A stretch of 64,000 bases of DNA from Bacteroidota bacterium (GTDB lineage: Bacteria > Bacteroidota > Bacteroidia > Bacteroidales > VadinHA17): NCBI GenBank assembly GCA_029564935.1, contig JAKQPD010000058.1, positions 1 to 64,000 on the forward strand. Direction: 5' to 3'. Every line of letters starts with the position of its first letter. Positions within the stretch are counted from its first letter, which is position 1. The notes under the pieces were generated by a model. The model was not told the DNA's origin. It made no database searches and saw only the letters and a list, made by a program, of their open reading frames with translations. Below are positions 58,046 to 64,000 of the stretch, piece after piece. A program made the position numbers and the translations under genes.

Positions 58046-58498
58046 ATGGATGATCTATTGAACATAAAAATTGCTGTGGACTTTGACGGCACTATTGTTG
58101 ATCACGAATATCCTGCGATAGGAAAGGAGAAGCTGTTTGCATTCCGGACCCTGAAGGAGCTTGAGAAAAAAGGCGCCAGACTGATCCTCTGGACATTCAG
58201 GGCAGGGAAGGAGCTTGAGGAGGCAGTCGAATACTGCAGACTGAACGGTATCGAATTTTATGCTGTCAATAAAAATTATCCCGAGGAAATTCTTACCGAA
58301 TCAATAAGCAGGAAAATAGATGCTGATATTTATATCGATGACAGGAATCTTGGCGGATTCCCGGGCTGGAGTGAAGTGTGGCAAATGCTTTTTCCTTACG
58401 ATCTTGAGATGAAGGTTGCAGAAAAAAGGATTAATTCTGCAAGAAAAAATATATTTAAACGACTAATTACCAGGATAATAAGTCCGGATGAGAAATAA
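58046..58498 (+). CDS. HAD-like hydrolase (BT0820-type)
   Basis: IAVDFDGTIVDHEYP; LILWTFRAGKELEEAVEYCRLNGIEF; DADIYIDDRNLGG. Confidence 0.88.
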   Translation: MDDLLNIKIAVDFDGTIVDHEYPAIGKEKLFAFRTLKELEKKGARLILWTFRAGKELEEAVEYCRLNGIEFYAVNKNYPEEILTESISRKIDADIYIDDRNLGGFPGWSEVWQMLFPYDLEMKVAEKRINSARKNIFKRLITRIISPDEK

Positions 58499-59609
58499 TT
58501 CTGTTAAATATCTTTCCCTGATCTTATCAGTGTTGCTTACAGTTTGGACTCTTTCATGCTCAGGCCGCCCGGGGAAGGCCGGGGAGGAGAAAGGGGAAGC
58601 AATACCTGCAGTCAAGGCAGATGAAGAGATCAGACTGATAAGGATGAAGAGTCCTGAAGAGAATTCGACATTCAGATCAGGCTATCCGGTAAATGTTATT
58701 CTTACCTCAGTAAATCCTGGTCCTGAACCCGATTCGGTACTGCTCTATTATGACGGTAAGGCTGTAGTTACTCTGAGGCAGGGCCCGTGGGATTATTCAA
58801 TTCCCGGATCTTTTACTCTGAGTACCGGGAGAAGATCGCTGAAGGCTGTTGCATACCGAGGAGGCAGGCCCCGGACAACTATTGCACGATTCATGGTCAT
58901 CCTTTCAGATATCATACCGGTAAAAAACAGTTATAAGGTCATTAACGAATATCCTCATGACCGGGAAGCATTTACACAGGGATTATTCTATGACAACGGG
59001 TTATTGTATGAAGGAACAGGACAGGAAACCGGATCAACGTTGAGAGAAGTAGAACTGCATACAGGGAAGGTGCTGCGCCAGCTTAACCTGAGTCAGGATC
59101 TTTTTGGGGAAGGAATTACATTGTTTAAAGACAGGATATACCAGGTAACCTGGAGATCGAAAGTTGGATTTGTCTATGAAAAATCCACATTCAACCTTAT
59201 TAATAAGATCTATTACCAGTCCGAAGGGTGGGGACTTACCACTATGGATGATCATTTAGTAATGAGTGACGGTACGAATGTGCTCTATATTATCGAACCG
59301 GAAATGTTTACCGTTGTATCCAGGCTTGAAGTATATAACAACGAAAAAATGGTTGATCAGCTTAACGAGCTGGAATATATAAATGGCGAAATATGGGCAA
59401 ATATCTGGAATACAGATCTGATCGCCAGAATAGATCCTTCTGCCGGGAAACTTCTTGGTTATATTGATCTTAAGGGAATACTGAAGGATCCGGGGACCGA
59501 TACAAGCATAAATGTATTGAACGGGATAGCTTTTGACAAAGCGACGGGCAGGATATTTGTAACCGGAAAGAACTGGCCCAGACTCTTTGAGATCAGGGTT
59601 GTTGAATGA
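58488..59609 (+). CDS. glutaminyl-peptide cyclotransferase (glutamine cyclotransferase) lipoprotein
   Basis: Lipobox LSCSG; EYPHDREAFTQGLFYDNGLLYEGTGQETGSTLREVEL; LNGIAFDKATGRIFVTGKNWPRLFEI. Confidence 0.92.
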   Translation: MRNNSVKYLSLILSVLLTVWTLSCSGRPGKAGEEKGEAIPAVKADEEIRLIRMKSPEENSTFRSGYPVNVILTSVNPGPEPDSVLLYYDGKAVVTLRQGPWDYSIPGSFTLSTGRRSLKAVAYRGGRPRTTIARFMVILSDIIPVKNSYKVINEYPHDREAFTQGLFYDNGLLYEGTGQETGSTLREVELHTGKVLRQLNLSQDLFGEGITLFKDRIYQVTWRSKVGFVYEKSTFNLINKIYYQSEGWGLTTMDDHLVMSDGTNVLYIIEPEMFTVVSRLEVYNNEKMVDQLNELEYINGEIWANIWNTDLIARIDPSAGKLLGYIDLKGILKDPGTDTSINVLNGIAFDKATGRIFVTGKNWPRLFEIRVVE

Positions 59610-60552
59610 TCTTTGTCCCGTAAACAACATTGATTCCGGAAGGAATAATGCCGAATTCTGCCGGTGTGTGACCAAGTGATTCCCCATCTGCTTCGACGGA
59701 CAATAATGACTCTGAATTCACTATTACATTCTTGCACCTGTATCCGTCTACCTTTGGATGGCTGAGGATAGTTCCGTCATATAGTAATTTCAGGCTTCTT
59801 ATTATTTCAATCCTCCCCATTTCCCGGATCACTGTTACATCCAGAAATCCGTCGTCGGGCAGTGCATCCGGAGTCTGTCTCATCCCTCCGCCGCAATATC
59901 TTCCGTTCCCCACATTGACGGAGAATATCGATGCACGGGTACCTTTCCCGTCAATGATTATCTCTGCCGGAGTGATCCTGTAAGACACCAGGCTCGATAT
60001 CAGGTTGTAAAAATAAAGCGCCTGGTTGCTCTTTCCCTTATCCTTCTGTTTATTTGTCTTTTTTACAACCAGAGCCTCAAATCCCAGTCCGGCAATATTT
60101 ATAAAATATCTTTTCTGTTGTACGCTTCCTGAATAATAGCTTACTGTTCCGACATCGTGAAGCTGGGTTTTCCTGTCCTTAATTACTCTTACTGCACCTT
60201 CATAAACAGTTGGAATACCGAACATCCTTCCCCAGTCATTGCCAGTCCCGACGGGTATCATTCCTATTGTAATCTCTGAGCGAGAAATTTTTTCCTGGGA
60301 ATAGATGCCGTTGACAACCTCATTCAGAGTTCCGTCACCTCCAACCGAAATTATCTGGCGGAATCCTTTGATGACCGCATCCCGTGCAAATTCAACTGCC
60401 TGACCTTTCCTTTCAGTGAACTTCGCCTCAAAAGAGATCTCTTCTTTCCCGAACAGAGCCGAGATCCTTTCCCAGTCCTTGCTCCCTTTCCCGTTACCGG
60501 CATTGGGATTGACGATTACCAGCCAGGTATTGTTCCGAGAATTATTTGCCAT
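59593..60552 (-). CDS. diacylglycerol/lipid kinase family protein
   Basis: VNPNAGNGKGSKDW; ISVGGDGTLNEVVNGI; IPVGTGNDWGRMFGI. Confidence 0.93.
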   Translation of the reverse strand: MANNSRNNTWLVIVNPNAGNGKGSKDWERISALFGKEEISFEAKFTERKGQAVEFARDAVIKGFRQIISVGGDGTLNEVVNGIYSQEKISRSEITIGMIPVGTGNDWGRMFGIPTVYEGAVRVIKDRKTQLHDVGTVSYYSGSVQQKRYFINIAGLGFEALVVKKTNKQKDKGKSNQALYFYNLISSLVSYRITPAEIIIDGKGTRASIFSVNVGNGRYCGGGMRQTPDALPDDGFLDVTVIREMGRIEIIRSLKLLYDGTILSHPKVDGYRCKNVIVNSESLLSVEADGESLGHTPAEFGIIPSGINVVYGTKIIQQP

Positions 60553-60556
60553 GATG

Positions 60557-60624
60557 AAAGTGCCTAAAGTGCCTAAAGTGCCTAAAGTGCCTAAAGTGCC
60601 TAAAGTGCCTAAAGTGCCTAAAGT
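60557..60624. repeat. 9-bp tandem array (AAAGTGCCT), seven full units plus partial
   Basis: Exact 9-bp period; begins 4 bp upstream of the lipid kinase start codon (minus strand). Confidence 0.97.
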
Positions 60625-60674
60625 TATCGTTTTATAGTTAATGTTGTAATATTATGAGATCAATTATCTTAGTA

Positions 60675-60719
60675 AACTTTATGAATTTTATGAACTCTAT
60701 GAACTTTAGGCACTTTATT
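60675..60719. repeat. degenerate 9-bp array in inverted relation to the 60557 array
   Basis: AACTTTATG AATTTTATG AACTCTATG AACTTTAGG CACTTTATT; ACTTTAGGCACTTTA is the reverse complement of TAAAGTGCCTAAAGT. Confidence 0.85.
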
Positions 60720-60899
60720 ATCCTAAGAAGCATTAATTCAAAGACATATAATTATTTGCGTGTAAAAACGTTGTTAATAAGATGTTGAAAACCGCAAATA
60801 AAATGTTTACAACTACATCTTTCACTTACCGCAGCAGTGGTACATTAAATAGTAAATTTGAAGCTCAAAATAAAACTGTTAAATACTAAAGGAAAGCAG

Positions 60900-61682
60900 A
60901 TGGGAAGGATAATTGCGATAGCCAATCAGAAGGGTGGAGTAGGCAAGACGACTACTGCAATAAATCTGGCAGCGAGCCTCGCGGCTCTTGAAAAGAAGAT
61001 ATTGATAGTTGATGCGGATCCGCAGGCAAATGCTACCTCCGGGATCGGGATTGACACTCGTCAGATGAGGAGTACGATTTATGATTGTCTTATTGAGAAT
61101 AAGGAGCCGGCCGAAGCTATTTTGCGTTGTGAGATAGAGAATCTTTCACTGATGCCATCGAACATAGATCTTGTGGGGGCTGAAATTGAGATGCTTGACC
61201 GGCCGGAAAGGGAGAAGATACTGAAGAATGTGATAAGCAGGATAGAGAATGATTATGATTTCATATTTATTGATTGCTCTCCTTCGCTCGGTTTGCTTAC
61301 TGTAAATGCACTTACCGCAGCTCATTCGGTTATAATACCGGTTCAGTGTGAATATTTTGCCCTTGAAGGTCTGGGGAAGCTGCTTAATACTATAAAGATA
61401 ATTCAGAATAACCTGAATACTGGCCTTGAGATTGAAGGATTTCTCCTGACTATGTATGATGCCAGGCTGAGGTTATCAAATCAGGTTGCCGATGAGGTGA
61501 ACAAGCATTTCCAGCAGATGGTATTCAAGACAATTATTCAGAGGAATGTCAAGCTTTCCGAAGCGCCAAGTTTTGGACAGCCTGCAATTCTTTATGATGC
61601 TGATTCGCGTGGGACAGTCAATTATCTTAATCTGGCCAAGGAGCTTCTTGAGAAGGAAGAGGCGAGGGTTAAGCAGGTTTAA
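60900..61682 (+). CDS. parA: ParA family chromosome partitioning ATPase
   Basis: MGRIIAIANQKGGVGKTTTAINLAASLA; FIDCSPSLGLLTVNAL. Confidence 0.95.
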   Translation: MGRIIAIANQKGGVGKTTTAINLAASLAALEKKILIVDADPQANATSGIGIDTRQMRSTIYDCLIENKEPAEAILRCEIENLSLMPSNIDLVGAEIEMLDRPEREKILKNVISRIENDYDFIFIDCSPSLGLLTVNALTAAHSVIIPVQCEYFALEGLGKLLNTIKIIQNNLNTGLEIEGFLLTMYDARLRLSNQVADEVNKHFQQMVFKTIIQRNVKLSEAPSFGQPAILYDADSRGTVNYLNLAKELLEKEEARVKQV

Positions 61683-61709
61683 AGGATTTTTACCAGATAA
61701 GGAATGGTT

Positions 61710-62591
61710 ATGGCAAAAAAGAATGCATTGGGAAGAGGGCTGGGCGCTTTGATCGAAGGTGTTGAAAAGGAGATCCTCGAGAAGAAAGTTGAAGCTAACA
61801 CTGATATACCGGTTGATCTTATAGACGGGAATCCATATCAGCCGAGGAGCAGCTTTGATGAGCAGGCCATGGAAGAGCTTGCCGCTTCGATCAGAAAGCT
61901 TGGCATCGTTCAGCCTCTCACGGTAAGGGAAACCGGTAGCGGAAGATACCAGCTGATAGCAGGTGAAAGACGCTTAAGAGCTTCCAGGCTGGCAGGGCTG
62001 ACACATGTTCCCGCCTATATAAGGACTGCTGATGACCAGGCGATGCTTGAGCTGGCTCTGGTTGAGAATATACAGCGTGAAGACCTCGACGCGGTGGAGG
62101 TTGCCATCAGTTTTCAGCGTCTTATTGAAGAGTGCAGGCTTACCCAGGAACAACTCAGCGAACGGGTGGGAAAACAAAGATCGACGGTCGCGAATTACCT
62201 GAGATTGCTGAAGCTTCCGGCCGAGATCCAGCTGGGGATACGGAACAAACATGTGACTATGGGCCATGCCAGGACCCTTGTGAATATTGAAGATCCAAAA
62301 AAACAGATCTCCGTATATTATAAAATTATCGACGGCGATCTGTCGGTACGGCAGACTGAAGAACTTGTAAGACATTTGCAGACCGCAACGGGAAAGGATT
62401 CCGAAAAGACCAGAAGGAAACAACAACTGAATCAGGATTTTATACAGCTGACAGATCAGCTGAATAAGATATTTTCAGTAAACGTAAATTTCAGGATCAA
62501 TGAACAGGGAAAAGGGAAAATCGTCATTCCTTTTGACAATAACGAAGAGATGGAACGCATTTTAGGCCTGCTTGATCGCCTGAACACCTGA
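61710..62591 (+). CDS. parB: ParB/Spo0J family partition protein
   Basis: MAKKNALGRGLGALIEG; NPYQPRSSFDEQAMEELAASIRKLGIVQPLTVR; LIAGERRLRASRLAG. Confidence 0.96.
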   Translation: MAKKNALGRGLGALIEGVEKEILEKKVEANTDIPVDLIDGNPYQPRSSFDEQAMEELAASIRKLGIVQPLTVRETGSGRYQLIAGERRLRASRLAGLTHVPAYIRTADDQAMLELALVENIQREDLDAVEVAISFQRLIEECRLTQEQLSERVGKQRSTVANYLRLLKLPAEIQLGIRNKHVTMGHARTLVNIEDPKKQISVYYKIIDGDLSVRQTEELVRHLQTATGKDSEKTRRKQQLNQDFIQLTDQLNKIFSVNVNFRINEQGKGKIVIPFDNNEEMERILGLLDRLNT

Positions 62592-62642
62592 AAATATTAT
62601 CTTTACTGCGCCGTTTAACTGGTACGTCCGGTTTCATAACTG

Positions 62643-63278
62643 ATGAAGGCGCAGATATTAATAACAATATTGATAATTTCTTTGCTGTTCTGCATTCTGC
62701 AGAGCAGTACAGCACAGGATACTATTGCCGTTCCGGAAAAGGTTAAACGCTTCCTTAAAGCTGATCCCATGAGAGCAACAATGCTGGCTGTTGCATTGCC
62801 AGGACTGGGACAGATCTATAACAGGAAATTCTGGAAAGTACCTTTTGTCTATGCAGGCTTCGGCGGCGCCGTCTTTGCAATAACATATAATTCAACAAAT
62901 TATAATAAGTTCATGAAGGCTTATCAGGATTTCACTGACGATATTCCGCAGACAGATTCCTACCTCGAACTTATTAAAAATGCTGATCCTGCAACATACG
63001 ACCCTGTACTCCATCCTAAAACCTACGATCCTTCTGCGGCATCGTGGTACACGGAAAGAATGTTAAGACAGGTAGATTATTTTAAAAAATACCGTGACCT
63101 TTCGTATATTGGCTTCGCTGCGTGGTACCTTCTTACGGTTCTCGATGCAAATGTAGACGCAAGTCTGTTTAACTATGATATCAGCAATAACCTCAACCTG
63201 CAGATTGAACCGGTTCAGGTACCACAGGAAGGTTTTGCTGCTCTGGGACTGAATGTCAGTTTCAGACTGTTTTTTTAA
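62643..63278 (+). CDS. DUF5683-like secreted/membrane protein
   Basis: PMRATMLAVALPGLGQIYNRKFWKVPFVYAGFGGAVFAI; follows parAB. Confidence 0.85.
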   Translation: MKAQILITILIISLLFCILQSSTAQDTIAVPEKVKRFLKADPMRATMLAVALPGLGQIYNRKFWKVPFVYAGFGGAVFAITYNSTNYNKFMKAYQDFTDDIPQTDSYLELIKNADPATYDPVLHPKTYDPSAASWYTERMLRQVDYFKKYRDLSYIGFAAWYLLTVLDANVDASLFNYDISNNLNLQIEPVQVPQEGFAALGLNVSFRLFF

Positions 63279-63293
63279 CTTAATGACGGGACG

Positions 63294-64000
63294 ATGAGGA
63301 TAAGAGATTTTGTTACGATTATTTGCATTGCACTGACTGTAAATATCAATGCTATAGCAGTTAACGATACAATAATAATCAGATCGGATACCAGTGCCGA
63401 TATTATTACGGCCAACCTGGACAGCCTTGTGAACAGCTGGTATGTAAAAATGGCTCTTGCGGATAATCCGGACCTGTTGTCGGATGACTCCAATGGAATT
63501 ATGTTTACGGATTCCGTTTATAAGGAAAGACTGGGCAGGATCAATACAATAATTAGGCTTCCATACGGATCCATAATCCGGAATCATATCCATGTTTATA
63601 CGGTGAAGAAAAGGGAGCTTTTCAGTTCGATCATGGGATTGAAGGATTATTATTTCCCTATGATCGAGAATATTTTCGATTCCTATGGAATACCCGTTGA
63701 GCTGAAATATATGGCAATAATTGAATCGGCTCTTAATCCGAATGCCGTATCAAGGGTAGGGGCAACGGGTCTGTGGCAGTTCATGTACAGCACCGGCCGT
63801 TCTTACGGTCTTACTGTAAATTCGATAGTCGACGAGCGCAGGGATCCCGTTAAGGCAACTCATGCAGCTGCGCGGTATATGAAGGATCTGTATGCTATTT
63901 ATAAAGACTGGATCCTTGTAATTGCTGCTTATAACTGTGGTCCCGGTAATGTGAACAAAGCCATCCGGAGGTCGGGAAACAAAAAAGATTACTGGGAGAT
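63294..64000 (+). CDS. membrane-bound lytic murein transglycosylase (MltD-like), C-terminus truncated by window edge
   Basis: Manual translation from ATG 63294: ...YFPMIENIFDSYGIPVELKYMAIIESALNPNAVSRVGATGLWQFMYSTGRSYGLTVNSIVDERRDPVKATHAAARYMKDLYAIYKDWILVIAAYNCGPGNVNKAIRR. Absent from the ORF track because incomplete. Confidence 0.93.
   Translation, partial: MRIRDFVTIICIALTVNINAIAVNDTIIIRSDTSADIITANLDSLVNSWYVKMALADNPDLLSDDSNGIMFTDSVYKERLGRINTIIRLPYGSIIRNHIHVYTVKKRELFSSIMGLKDYYFPMIENIFDSYGIPVELKYMAIIESALNPNAVSRVGATGLWQFMYSTGRSYGLTVNSIVDERRDPVKATHAAARYMKDLYAIYKDWILVIAAYNCGPGNVNKAIRRSGNKKDYWE

Noticed and set aside
60416-60637. ORF ending KVPKVPKVPKVPKVPKV
   Set aside because: Artefact of the 9-bp array, antisense to the lipid kinase.
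60858-62591. Origin-proximal region with parS sites near parAB
   Set aside because: parAB are clear but no convincing parS-like palindrome was found by eye; no claim made about the origin.

Overview
Bacteroidetes-type chromosomal segment (Bacteroidales/Marinilabiliales-like by gene content), mostly housekeeping genes: xth, idi, ispH, cmk, porQ-like, etfBA, lon, coaD, pyrE, birA, rsfS, ftsH, cdsA, psd, cydAB, pssA, parAB. It also carries a respiratory block (EtfAB, membrane Fe-S oxidoreductase, acyl-CoA dehydrogenase, multiheme cytochromes, cytochrome b, CcsBA-type cytochrome c maturation protein) and one tRNA-His. The least ordinary content is non-coding or repeat-based. (1) A REP-associated tyrosine transposase (RAYT) ORF appears to carry its own 29-bp REP palindrome in frame, next to an 18-bp minisatellite, and four further REP copies follow it at an exact 52-bp period. 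(2) A ~319-bp nested-palindrome, MITE-like element lies at 8807-9125. (3) A cloverleaf-like nested inverted repeat abuts the 3' end of tRNA-His. (4) Two heptamer arrays fill convergent stop-to-stop gaps; one spans the gap exactly. (5) A 9-bp array sits directly upstream of a lipid-kinase start codon. (6) Several other REP-like palindromes occur between genes. Two edge-truncated CDSs absent from the ORF track were read manually (<1-374 minus; 63294->64000 plus). All family names come from motif recognition by eye; no database search was run.
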